NCBI GenBank assembly: GCA_025451535.1
Contig: JANWKE010000078.1
Span: 1 to 43,657, forward strand
Reading direction: 5' to 3'
DNA: 43,657 nucleotides
Source of the DNA: Verrucomicrobiia bacterium
Lineage (GTDB): Bacteria > Verrucomicrobiota > Verrucomicrobiia > Limisphaerales > UBA11358
Part shown: positions 1 through 8,628 of the stretch, in pieces
How the letters are laid out: each line of letters begins with the position of its first letter
Position numbering within the stretch: the first letter of the stretch is position 1
Translations under genes and position numbers: made by a program
The notes under the pieces: model-generated
What the model saw: only the letters and a program-made list of their open reading frames with translations
Database searches by the model: none
Told to the model about the DNA's origin: nothing

Positions 1-1
1 C

Positions 2-271
2 ACCTCGTCCACGTACTACATCCAGCCAGGCCAAACGTTGTCGGGGTTCAGCTATCAGGCGACATTTTCGCCGACGCAGCTGGCGGCCACGCCAAATTCG
101 GGCCAGTCGGACGCTTATATGGCCGGAATTGAATCGGATGCCGGGGTGGTCTTTACTGTGCAAGCGGTACCCGAACCTGCCTCGATGGGTTTGCTGGGGG
201 CCGGCGTTCTGGGTCTGGTGTTGGCTGGTCGTCGGAATTTGCGCACTGCGAAGGTCGCGTCTAAAGGTTGA
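2..271 (+). CDS. PEP-CTERM sorting-domain protein, C-terminal part
   Basis: The frame is open from base 2, so the start lies outside the window and about 89 codons are visible. The C-terminus carries the motif VPEPASMGLLGAG, a hydrophobic stretch and a basic tail beginning GRRN. This is the classic PEP-CTERM signal: Pro-Glu-Pro, a membrane helix, then an Arg cluster. In this family the signal targets exported proteins to an exosortase, which processes them at the inner membrane. The visible upstream part is Ser/Thr/Gly-rich, as in many extracellular PEP-CTERM proteins, and gives no hint of enzymatic function. A strong hairpin terminator follows the stop codon by about 23 bases, so this gene ends its transcription unit. 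Confidence 0.85.
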   Translation, partial: TSSTYYIQPGQTLSGFSYQATFSPTQLAATPNSGQSDAYMAGIESDAGVVFTVQAVPEPASMGLLGAGVLGLVLAGRRNLRTAKVASKG

Positions 272-294
272 TTTGAAATCAGTGTCATTCGTGA

Positions 295-326
295 AAAAGG
301 CGAACGGAGTTTTCCGTTCGCCTTTT
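295..326 (+). terminator. Rho-independent terminator after the PEP-CTERM gene
   Basis: A 14-bp perfect stem (AAAAGGCGAACGGA with its complement) encloses a GTTT loop, and the descending arm ends in CCTTTT. The same 12-bp stem core (AAAGGCGAACGG) recurs at 8532-8561 downstream of ahcY. Confidence 0.85.
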
Positions 327-431
327 GATTTGTTCTTTGCTCTTCTCTCTCCATTCAGGCGTTGCGCCAGCCTCAACCATCCCGGACGATACAAATTTGA
401 AGACTGAAACGTTGCGCCGCGAGTCCGATAC

Positions 432-1154
432 TCAGACCGGTCGCCGTTGCAGTCGCTGATGTGGAGCGCTTTCTTTTTGGGGTCGCATCTTCTCCAAACA
501 CTCCGGGCAAATGCCGTGGGTAAAATCAACGCCGGTGGACTTATGGAAGTAAGCCTCCACCTGATCCCAGTATCCCTCGTCATCGCGGATGCGCTTGCAC
601 CAGGCGCAAATCGGCAGCAACCCCTGCAAGGTTTTGACTTGATCGAGGGCATCGGCCAGATGTTTCGAAACCCGCCGGGACTCGATCAAGGCCATGGCTT
701 GCCGCGCCAGAAGCTGCATCGCTTGCTTCTGTTTCGGAGACAACCGACGCGGTTTCCGGTCTTTGACGCAGAGCGTTCCCAGGGCCAATCCCTCCGAGTC
801 GATCAACGGAAAGCCCGCGTAAAACCGGACATGCGGTTCGCTCGTGACCAATACGTTGTCGGAAAACCGCCGGTCTTTCTTCGCATCCGGCACGATGAAA
901 GGTTCGCGCTGGAGAATCGCGTGGGCGCAGAACGCCACTTCGCGGGGTGTTTCGCGCCGCTCCATTGCCACCCTGGCTTTGAACCATTGCCGCGCTCCAG
1001 CCACCAGAGAAATCATGGCCATAGGCACGTCGCAAATGTGTGCCGCCAGGGCGGTGATGTCATCGTAGGTTTGCTCGGCCTCGGTATCAAGAATCTGATA
1101 TTCCTTCAAGGCGGCGAGCCGTTCGTTCTCGTTGTTTGGGGTCGGGGCATTCAT
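432..1154 (-). CDS. GAF domain sensor protein with C-terminal Cys motif
   Basis: A 240-residue soluble protein. Residues about 10-160 form a GAF domain: it begins NENERLAALKEYQILDT, and later segments include FCAHAIL, FYAGFPL and LGTLCVKD. This is the subclass often found alone or ahead of GGDEF or kinase modules. The C-terminus holds the motif PICAWCKRIRDDEGYW, followed by GICPECLEKM, a Cys-rich tail shared by many bacterial sensor proteins and probably metal-binding. No output domain is present, so it may signal through partners. The ATG start is followed at once by the family-typical N-terminus. It is convergent with the PEP-CTERM gene and divergent from the next gene. Ligand and pathway cannot be told from sequence. 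Confidence 0.85.
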   Translation of the reverse strand: MNAPTPNNENERLAALKEYQILDTEAEQTYDDITALAAHICDVPMAMISLVAGARQWFKARVAMERRETPREVAFCAHAILQREPFIVPDAKKDRRFSDNVLVTSEPHVRFYAGFPLIDSEGLALGTLCVKDRKPRRLSPKQKQAMQLLARQAMALIESRRVSKHLADALDQVKTLQGLLPICAWCKRIRDDEGYWDQVEAYFHKSTGVDFTHGICPECLEKMRPQKESAPHQRLQRRPV

Positions 1155-1383
1155 TTTTCCGATCTTTCATTCAAGACCAACCAGGATGCCCGTCTGAGTC
1201 ACATCATCACCGGTTTCAGCTACCATGGCTGGCTCTTCTGTTTCGCAATAAACCAAACACGACCACTGCTCCGGCCAGCGCCTTGTCGCCCGCCAAATTT
1301 TTCGGCACCGATAAAGCGGTGCCCTCCAGGTCGTTTCGTAAATTGAACTTGCCGGCCGGGCTGGTTTGTTTCAGGGTCGGCGC

Positions 1384-2214
1384 ATGAACTTTCCACCGTT
1401 TTGGGCCAGGGGTGCCAGCGGTGATTTTTCCTGCTGGCGCTGGTCAAATCAGAGTCTGGCTGACGCGCAAAGCCTCGCCATCCAGGCCGCGCAACAACTC
1501 GCGGAACGCTTCCGGCATGGCGACATCCCGCAGCACCGTGGTTATTATCCCGACCGTCCTTTCCGCGAACCGGTGCTGCGCGAAATCAAAAACCGTGCCG
1601 ACAAAACTGTCGCCGCCGTCACGCGCAATTCGTACGGCTGCCTGGTGTTGAACACGGCGCGGGCGATGTTCGTGGACGTGGACCTGCCGGAACCGAAACG
1701 TCCGGGACTTTTCCAACGGCTTTTTGGCAAACCGGAAATCGTGCCGCCCGCCAACTCGCAGAACGACGCCGTGGCCAAGGCCGAGCTGTGGGCGCGCAAT
1801 CATTCCGACTGGGGTTGGCGGATTTATCGGACGCGCGCCGGACTGCGCCTGCTGGCCACACACGCGGTGTTCGATCCGGAAACGGCGGCTGCCGATGGCG
1901 TGTTTGACGCGCTCGGCGCCGACCCGTTGTATCGTCGGCTCTGCCAGACCCAGAAATGTTTCCGCGCGCGGCTCACGCCCAAATACTGGCGCTGCGACGG
2001 CAGTCGTCCGCCCGCGCGCTGGCCATTCGAAAACGAAAAAGCGGAAATACGCTTCCAAAAGTGGCAGGCGAAATATGAGCAACACGCCGCCGCCTATGCC
2101 ACCTGCGAATTCATGCGGCAAATCGGCAACCGTGACGTGCATCCCGACGTTCAACTCATCCTCAGCCTTCACGACGAAACCACGCGGGCGGACTCCAAAC
2201 TGGAACTGGCCTGA
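1384..2214 (+). CDS. Conserved hypothetical protein
   Basis: I do not recognise a characterised family. It is a 276-residue, largely soluble protein without a signal peptide, rich in Arg, Trp and Ala. The ATG at 1384 (MNFPPFWARG) is preferred over an upstream TTG in the same frame because the protein-like sequence begins there. Notable stretches are WRWSNQSLADAQ near the N-terminus and RAGLRLLATHAVFDP in the middle, with several Cys near residues 190-230 (CQTQKCF, RCDGSRP). Coding potential is supported by its length, strong third-position GC and the absence of a better frame on either strand. It lies upstream of the interrupted GH51 gene on the same strand with an 86-base gap. No function is proposed. 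Confidence 0.6.
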   Translation: MNFPPFWARGASGDFSCWRWSNQSLADAQSLAIQAAQQLAERFRHGDIPQHRGYYPDRPFREPVLREIKNRADKTVAAVTRNSYGCLVLNTARAMFVDVDLPEPKRPGLFQRLFGKPEIVPPANSQNDAVAKAELWARNHSDWGWRIYRTRAGLRLLATHAVFDPETAAADGVFDALGADPLYRRLCQTQKCFRARLTPKYWRCDGSRPPARWPFENEKAEIRFQKWQAKYEQHAAAYATCEFMRQIGNRDVHPDVQLILSLHDETTRADSKLELA

Positions 2215-2300
2215 ATGCAGTTTCAGCGCACCGTTCCACGCGATTCGCTGGATGCAAATTGGGTTGCCCGACGGCAGGGTTGGAAATACGATCGCCGGCA

Positions 2301-3944
2301 ATGCACTCCATGAGCCGGCGTAAATTCATTGCCCGACTGGGTGCGACGAGCGCTGTCCTGGCCGCGTCTTCCTGGCTGGAAGGACTCGGCTACGCCCAGC
2401 TCGCCAAAGGCCCCGCGCGCGCCACGATCAACCAGGCCCGATATCGGTCTCGGTTGGATCGCCGCCTGCTGGGTTCCTTCCTGGAGCATCTGGGCCGCGC
2501 GATCTATACCGGCATCTAAGAGCCCGGCTCGAAACTGGCCGATACAAATGGATTCCGCAAAGATGTCATGGCGGAAGTCAAACAACTCGGTGTCCCGATC
2601 ATCCGTTACCCGGGCGGCAATTTCGTGTCGGGTTATCACTGGCTGGACGGCGTGGGTCCGAAGGACCAGCGGCCGACGGTGCTGGACCGGGCCTGGAATA
2701 CGCTGGATACCAATCAATTCGGCACCAACGAATTCATGGACTGGTGCAAACAGGTCAACACCGAGCCGTTGATGGGTTTTAATCTCGGCACCGGCACACC
2801 GGAAATGGCCGCCGCCCTGGTCGAGTATTGCAACGTCGAGAAAGGCACCGAATGGAGCGACCTGCGGCGGAAACACGGCTACCCGCAACCCCACAACGTG
2901 AAGTACTGGTGCCTGGGCAACGAAATGGACGGTCCCTGGCAGATGGGCCATTGCACGGCACGCGAATATGGCGAGAAAGCGCGCGACGCCGCGCGCCAGA
3001 TCCGGAAGGTGGATCCCGACGTCAAGCTTATCGCCTGCGGCTCCAGCAACACCATTCTGGACACCTATCTGGTCTGGGATCGCGAGGTATTGGAACAATG
3101 TTTTGACCAGGTGGACGGAATTTCGCTGCACAATTACTACGGCAACACGCCGGAATTGACCGGGAACAACAGCGCCCGCTACCTGGCGATGAATCTGGAC
3201 ATGGAACGCCAGATCCATGAAATCGCTGCCGTGTGCGATTACGTGCAGGGGACCCTGAAATCGCCCAAGCGCCTGTGGCTGTCATTTGACGAATGGAATG
3301 TCTGGTACCGCGCCCGCGGCGGACGGTTTGCCGACGGCCAGCGGACGGTGGCGCCGCATCTTTTGGAAGAAGTGTACAACCTGGAGGACGCGCTGCTGGT
3401 CGGCGGTTTTCTCAACTCGTTGCTACGGCAGTCCGACCGCGTGCGCGTGGCCTGTCTGGCCCAACTGGTGAACGTCATCGCCCCGCTGGTCACCAACGAA
3501 ACCTCGGTGTTGCGCCAGAGCATTTATTATCCGTACGCCTGGGCCCTGAAATACGCGCGCGGCAAGGTCCTTGATCTGCTGGTGGAATCGGAAACCTATC
3601 CGATTCACGCGGAGGGCTTGCGTGCCGACTTCGCCCGCAACGACGAAGTCCCCTATGTGGACGTCACCGCCACGATCGATCCGGAGAATGGAAGGCTTTG
3701 CCTGTTTATATTGAATCGCGACCTTGAGACGGACCGGGAGTTGGTCGTGGAATTCCGCGATCCGACGCCGAAACAGGTTTTGACGTGTGAAACGCTCACC
3801 GGGTCTGATTTGAAGGCTGTCAATACGTTTGCGCAGCCCGGGCAGGTGGCGCCGCGCACGCTCAGTGCGCCGGCAGCGAGTTCCCAAATGACCTTCAAAC
3901 TGCCTGCGCGCTCCTACAGTGTCGCGCAACTCACAACGGCGTGA
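2301..3944 (+). pseudogene. GH51 alpha-L-arabinofuranosidase, interrupted by an in-frame stop
   Basis: The reading frame starts with a Tat-type leader (SRRKFIARLG, hydrophobic run, Ala-rich cleavage region). It continues into the GH51 N-terminus FLEHLGRAIYTGI and meets TAA at 2517-2519. The same frame resumes directly as EPGSKLADTNGF and runs to 3944 with the full catalytic domain. GH51 proteins usually have Tyr here (GIYEPGS), so one base change from TAT or TAC explains the stop. Both catalytic Glu regions, WCLGNEMDG and SFDEWNVWY, lie downstream of the stop. The ATG at 2568 could yield an unexported fragment that lacks the N-terminal strand. The intact enzyme would release arabinose from arabinan or arabinoxylan in the periplasm. 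It ends flush with the convergent GH78 gene. It is either a recent nonsense mutation or a sequencing error. Confidence 0.8.
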
Positions 3945-6900
3945 TCAATTTCTCCCGGCGGGCAATCCATGGCGCAGTTTCCTGGGCAGAGAGAAATGAT
4001 ACGTTCCGGCTTCGAGCTGAAAGCGGGTGAAGGAATGGTTTGAAACCGGGAACGGAGGGCCGGAGGGCCGGACTTCCTGCGGCGGCACCGGCAGCTCCAG
4101 CGTGGCGGAACTGTTTGGCGGAACGGTGACATCGTAAAGCAATTGGTCGCCCTCGGCGCGCCAACTGGAAACAATCAAGCCGTAAGGCGAAACGAAAGTC
4201 GCCTCGACGTGCGTGAGCCGCGTGGTGAATTGCGGTGCCAGGATGAAATGTTTGTAGCCGGGGCTGGATTTGTCGGGCTGAATACCTGCCGCACCCGAGT
4301 AAAGCCACGCGCCGACGGAACCGAGCGAATAATGGTTGAAGGAATTCATCGAGGAATCCTGAAAGCCATGCTCGGGCGTCCAGCCATCCCAACGTTCCCA
4401 AATCGTGGTGGCGCCGTTCTTCACCGAAAACAGCCACGACGGATAGGTATTGGTCAGCACCAATTCCCAAGCCAGGTCGGAGCGGCCAATGGCCGTGAGC
4501 GCGGGGCAAATCAGTCCGTTGCCGACGAAGCCGCCGGTCACGTGGCCGTGCTCTTCGACGTTTTCCGCAAGGCGCTGCGCGGCGGCGGCGCGAAGATTGT
4601 CGGGCAACAGGCCGAATTGCAGCGCGAGGAGGTAAGCCGTCTGCGTGTCTCCCCGGATCAGGCCGTTGGTGGAGACGAAGTCTTTGTCGAAGGCGTCTCG
4701 GACGTCCCGGAACAACTGGTCGTATCTGGCCGCGTCGTTGGTCTGGCCGAGCAGAGCGGCGGCCCGGGCCACCAGTTGCGCGGAGTGGGCGAAGTAAGCC
4801 GTGTCCACCACTTCCGTCGGTGTCCGCACTGGCGCGAGGTGGTCACCGACGCCGCCACTCAAAATCAAGCGGTGCGAGCGACGTTCACTGAAATCCACCC
4901 ACCGCTTCATGAACGGATAATTGTCCGCCAGAAAGGCTTTGTCGCCGTACGTTTCGAACATCACCCACGGGATGATGACGCCGGCGTCGCCCCAGACCGG
5001 CATGGCCGGTTGCGGGCGGGAGACGCGCGGCGAGACGTCGGCGAAATCGCCGCTCGTACCCTCGCCATCGTCCACGTCCACCAGCCACTTGGCAAAGAAG
5101 GCCGCGACATCGGCGTTGCGCGCGGCGGTGGGCGCAAACACCTGCGCGTCGCCCATCCAGCCGAGCCGCTCGTCGCGCTGTGGACAGTCGGTCGGCACAC
5201 TCAGGAAATTACCGCGCTGGCTCCAGACCATGTTCTCGTAAAACCGGTTCAAATCGGGATTGGAACTCTCGAACGTCCCGGTCGGCGGATTGTCGGAGCC
5301 GACGACGATGGCGCGGAGGTCGTTCGGTTTAAGCGTTCCGGGATATCCGGTGATCTCGACGTAACGAAAACCGTGGAAGGTGAATTGCGGCTCGAATGTT
5401 TCGCGGCCTGCGCCGGCGAGCGTGAACTGGTCGGTCGCCAATGCGGTCCGGAGATTTTCCGTGTAGAGCGAGCCGTCAGGATTGAGCATCTCGGCCTGGC
5501 GCACAGTGATGGTATCGTCGGCCGGGCCGCGGGCCGTAAGGCGAATGTGGCCGACAAGATTCTGGCTGAAATCCGCAATCCACGCGTCGCCGTGCCGGGT
5601 GATGCTTTGCGGCGCAATCTCCATTAACTCGCGCACCGGCGGGCCGAGTTGGGGAACGAGGGCGACGGAATGTTCCTGAACAATGGCATTCGTCCAAACG
5701 GAATCATCGAAGGTCGCCTGGTCCCAATGCTTGACGGCTTTTTGCGCATCGTCCACCTCGCCCCATTGTTCGTCCGCCCCGACGATTTCGCCCGCACCGG
5801 CCTTCCACGAAGCATCGGTGGCGATGACGTCCTTCGAACCGTCGACGTAAGTCATTTCGAGTTGGGCATTGAAGGCCGGGACCGAACCGTACTGGGCGAG
5901 CCCCATCCAACCGAGCCGACCCGCATACCAGCCATCGCCGAGCACCGTCCCTATCGCGTTCCGGCCGGAATGAATCAGCCGGGTGACGTCATAGGTCTGA
6001 ACCATCACGCGTTTGGTGTAATCCGTCCAGCCCGGCGCGAGCAAATCGTTGCCGACGCGCCGACCGTTGATGTACGCCTCGTAAACGCCAAGTGCCGTCG
6101 CATACAGCCGCGCTTTGACGATCGGTTTGCCCGCCACAAAATTCTTCCGCAGGTAACGCCCCGGCCCAATGGTCGTGTTGCAGTATTTCGAAGGCTGCGC
6201 CAGGTAAGGCGCAAGCACTGTCGCCATCGACCACGCGGAATCATCATAGTCCGAAGCATACCAATCACCACCAAGTGCCACCGCTGCCTTCCACGAACCA
6301 TCGGTGTTGAACTCGATGTGCCGGCCGTCCTGCAACTCGATGAAAACGCGAGCGGCGATGGCGTTGCGGCCGGCGTCGCCGCGGTCATGCCGGACGTTGG
6401 CCCGGACGGCAGCGGAGCCGATGGCGATGATGTTTTTGCCGGGTTCCAATTGATCCCGGACTTCTACGTGCAACGGTGCGGTGAGACTGGTAAAGCCTTC
6501 CTGGGTGGCATGGCCGTTCACGTAAACGGTGATGCGCCCGTCGGCCACCACGTCAACGATGGCACTGCGGACTGGCACATTTGTCGGAAGCGCCACCGCC
6601 AGCCGGGCGGCCGCGGCCTGACTGGCGGTGGAACCGGCGCTGATCCAGGATGCCTTGGCCAGCGTGGATTGTTCGATGTCGTATCGCGGCAAATCGGCGG
6701 TGATCCATTTGCTCTTCCACTCGGTTGCGGAATCAAGTAATCCCAACTCAAATAACGCCACCTTGCTCCACGCGGTGGGTCGACCATCCCTGTCCCAGAC
6801 GCGGACCTGCCAGAAAACCTGCGAACGCGAGTCCAACGGCTTACCCGCCCACGGGACCAGAACGGATTGGTCGGAAACCATTTTGCCGGAATCCCACAAG

Positions 6901-7145
6901 TCGGGCGAATCAGCCTTGAGGCCGGCCATCGAGGAAGCGGCGCGGACTTCCCAGGCGGTCTGAACTTCACCGGCACGATCGGACCGTAACTTCCAGGACA
7001 ACCGCGGCTGCCGGTTGCCGATGCCGACAGGATGGGTGAGGTGCTCGCATGTCAGGGCCTCAACCCGGACCGGCGAAAGATCTTCCGCGCGGATCGAACC
7101 GGCCACAAACAACGCGGCCAGGAGGCAAAGTAAACGGCGCGTCAT
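3945..7145 (-). CDS. GH78 alpha-L-rhamnosidase, exported
   Basis: A 1066-residue protein with a signal peptide (MTRRLLCLLAALFVAGSIRA). The order of parts matches the multidomain GH78 enzymes: an N-terminal fibronectin-like domain (LSWKLRSDRAGEVQTAWEV), beta-sandwich domains, the (alpha/alpha)6 barrel, and a C-terminal beta domain. The catalytic region contains CPQRDERLGWMGDAQ, with the conserved Asp and Glu residues, and later TTIWERWDGWTPEHG followed by NSFNHYSLGSVGAW, both hallmarks of the family. It hydrolyses terminal alpha-L-rhamnose from pectic rhamnogalacturonan, plant glycosides or gellan-like polymers in the periplasm. Its start lies five bases downstream of the CE15 stop, so both are likely in one operon. 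Family length is usually 900-1100 residues, so this copy appears complete. Confidence 0.93.
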   Translation of the reverse strand: MTRRLLCLLAALFVAGSIRAEDLSPVRVEALTCEHLTHPVGIGNRQPRLSWKLRSDRAGEVQTAWEVRAASSMAGLKADSPDLWDSGKMVSDQSVLVPWAGKPLDSRSQVFWQVRVWDRDGRPTAWSKVALFELGLLDSATEWKSKWITADLPRYDIEQSTLAKASWISAGSTASQAAAARLAVALPTNVPVRSAIVDVVADGRITVYVNGHATQEGFTSLTAPLHVEVRDQLEPGKNIIAIGSAAVRANVRHDRGDAGRNAIAARVFIELQDGRHIEFNTDGSWKAAVALGGDWYASDYDDSAWSMATVLAPYLAQPSKYCNTTIGPGRYLRKNFVAGKPIVKARLYATALGVYEAYINGRRVGNDLLAPGWTDYTKRVMVQTYDVTRLIHSGRNAIGTVLGDGWYAGRLGWMGLAQYGSVPAFNAQLEMTYVDGSKDVIATDASWKAGAGEIVGADEQWGEVDDAQKAVKHWDQATFDDSVWTNAIVQEHSVALVPQLGPPVRELMEIAPQSITRHGDAWIADFSQNLVGHIRLTARGPADDTITVRQAEMLNPDGSLYTENLRTALATDQFTLAGAGRETFEPQFTFHGFRYVEITGYPGTLKPNDLRAIVVGSDNPPTGTFESSNPDLNRFYENMVWSQRGNFLSVPTDCPQRDERLGWMGDAQVFAPTAARNADVAAFFAKWLVDVDDGEGTSGDFADVSPRVSRPQPAMPVWGDAGVIIPWVMFETYGDKAFLADNYPFMKRWVDFSERRSHRLILSGGVGDHLAPVRTPTEVVDTAYFAHSAQLVARAAALLGQTNDAARYDQLFRDVRDAFDKDFVSTNGLIRGDTQTAYLLALQFGLLPDNLRAAAAQRLAENVEEHGHVTGGFVGNGLICPALTAIGRSDLAWELVLTNTYPSWLFSVKNGATTIWERWDGWTPEHGFQDSSMNSFNHYSLGSVGAWLYSGAAGIQPDKSSPGYKHFILAPQFTTRLTHVEATFVSPYGLIVSSWRAEGDQLLYDVTVPPNSSATLELPVPPQEVRPSGPPFPVSNHSFTRFQLEAGTYHFSLPRKLRHGLPAGRN

Positions 7146-7150
7146 CGGGT

Positions 7151-8503
7151 TTAATTGGATTTGCCGGGTTTGAAATATTTATCAGCGAATTCCAGAAAGG
7201 CGTTCCAGTCGGAAGGCAGGATGGCGTGCGGGCCGGTATGATAATTGAAACCGAGATCGCCGGTGACGAGCGGTGTGTCCACGGGCGGAAAGTCGGTCGT
7301 GCCGAGGTCTTTTCCGCCGACCAACCGGTAAACCTGGCCGGCGGCCGCTTCCGCCAGGAACTCACCGCGTGGATCCGACCATTGGTCGCCGGTACCACCG
7401 GTAATGAACACCGGATGCGGGGCGTTCAAGGCGATGATCTCGTGCGTGTCCACCGGCATTTCATTCCAATTGCCGGAATATTTCTGAAAATTACCGGTGA
7501 ACTGCCAGGGGAAATTGGCCGCCATGTCGTCGATGGTCTCGCCGTAATCGCGCCGGGCGAGCGAGGAACCCATTTCACCGGCGCAACTGGAGAAGACGAG
7601 CGCGAACCGCGGGTCCCGCGCGCCCGCCAGCAACACCGTCTTGCCGAGGCGCGAATGGCCGATGAGGGCGACATGCCGGGCATCCACCGACGTGTCGGTT
7701 TCAAGATAATCCAGCAACCGGCTGGCGCCCCAGGCCCACGCACTGATGGTGCCCCACTCGTCCGGCGCGGGTTTTGCCTGGCCCGGTTTGAGGGTCAGGC
7801 CGATGACCCCGGAATGATACGTGTTCGAATTGTCCGGTTGAATGTCGGTGTAGCGAAACGTGGCGTAGCCGTAACCGTGTGCGAAAATGTTCGTAATCGG
7901 GCCGGCTTCATTGAAACGCTGCCTCAGGCCGACCACGGCTGGGTTGTCGTTCCGGTCAGGAAAAGGCGGAGTGGAAAAGAAAACGATATGCAGCAGCAGC
8001 GGCAACGGCCTGGTGGCGTTGGCCGGCAGATAGATGTGGAGATGGGCAACCGGCGCGTTGGCCGTCTTGCCAAACCGGATCTCAACGTCCTTGTGCATCG
8101 CCAGGCCGCCCAGCGCGCTGGTGTCGGTCTCGACCACCTTGAAGGTGACCTTTGGCGCGTTGGCCGGGACACGGCCATAAATGTTCTCGGCGTAAAATTT
8201 CAGCAATTCGGACCGGCGCACCTTGAACCAGGTTTCGGCGTCACGCACCGGTTTGCCGTCCGCCAGCACGAGTGGATCAGGCAGCGTGTAGGTGCCGACT
8301 TTGGATTCGTCGTAGTTCGACATGTGGCCGGTCGGCGCGCGGCGGATGGGATTGCCGTGGGCATCGGTCCGGCGGAGAGGAACGTTGGTTACCGTAGTCG
8401 CATCCGCCGCCCGAATGGGAACGCCCGCCGGCAGGAAGATGGCCCCGGAAATCAGAATCGAACAAAAGATGAGCGGTCGCATGAGATTATGTGAGTTCAC
8501 CAT
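7151..8503 (-). CDS. CE15 4-O-methyl-glucuronoyl methylesterase
   Basis: A 450-residue exported alpha/beta-hydrolase. The nucleophile elbow is GHSRLGK (Ser near residue 284). It is followed by the family signatures CAGEMGSSLARRDYGE and WNEMPVDTHE, and by the catalytic-His region NYHTGPHA. CE15 enzymes cleave the ester between lignin alcohols and glucuronic acid side chains of xylan. The ATG at 8503 is chosen because a GGGGAT purine run precedes it, although an in-frame ATG at 8527 is also possible. A signal peptide (LIFCSILISGAIF) follows. It is the first gene of a two-gene unit with the GH78 rhamnosidase. The neighbouring GH51 gene suggests a plant cell-wall polysaccharide locus. It lies downstream of the metK-ahcY terminator. 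Confidence 0.92.
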   Translation of the reverse strand: MVNSHNLMRPLIFCSILISGAIFLPAGVPIRAADATTVTNVPLRRTDAHGNPIRRAPTGHMSNYDESKVGTYTLPDPLVLADGKPVRDAETWFKVRRSELLKFYAENIYGRVPANAPKVTFKVVETDTSALGGLAMHKDVEIRFGKTANAPVAHLHIYLPANATRPLPLLLHIVFFSTPPFPDRNDNPAVVGLRQRFNEAGPITNIFAHGYGYATFRYTDIQPDNSNTYHSGVIGLTLKPGQAKPAPDEWGTISAWAWGASRLLDYLETDTSVDARHVALIGHSRLGKTVLLAGARDPRFALVFSSCAGEMGSSLARRDYGETIDDMAANFPWQFTGNFQKYSGNWNEMPVDTHEIIALNAPHPVFITGGTGDQWSDPRGEFLAEAAAGQVYRLVGGKDLGTTDFPPVDTPLVTGDLGFNYHTGPHAILPSDWNAFLEFADKYFKPGKSN

Positions 8504-8531
8504 GCCATCCCCATAAAACTCTGCCAATGCA

Positions 8532-8561
8532 AAAGGCGAACGGTCTGTTCCGTTCGCCTTT
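8532..8561 (-). terminator. Terminator of the metK-ahcY operon
   Basis: A 12-bp perfect stem (AAAGGCGAACGG and its complement) encloses a 6-base loop. Read on the minus strand, the descending arm ends in GCCTTTT. It lies between the ahcY stop and the CE15 start. Confidence 0.75.
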
Positions 8562-8575
8562 ATCCGAATTCATTG

Positions 8576-8627
8576 GTAGGGCGCGGTGTCCCACCGCGCC
8601 ACGGCCGGCTCGGAGAGCCAGCCCTAC
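8576..8627. repeat. GTAG-type REPIN-like hairpin doublet
   Basis: The 52-bp element begins GTAG and ends CTAC. Each half is the foot GTAG plus a 9-bp stem with a TCC loop: GGCGCGGTG paired with CACCGCGCC on the plus strand, and GGCTGGCTC paired with GAGCCGGCC on the minus strand. It abuts the ahcY stop codon. Related elements occur at 12563, 29967 and 42332. Confidence 0.75.
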
Positions 8628-8628
8628 T

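Noticed and set aside
1444-2301. Minus-strand open frame of 285 codons opposite the hypothetical gene at 1384
   Set aside because: The plus-strand protein has more natural composition and a better start, though this choice is less certain than the other antisense cases.
4143-5627. Long plus-strand open frame of 494 codons opposite the GH78 gene
   Set aside because: It is a shadow of the GC-rich rhamnosidase coding strand; its translation is Arg/Val/Gly-rich with no domain.
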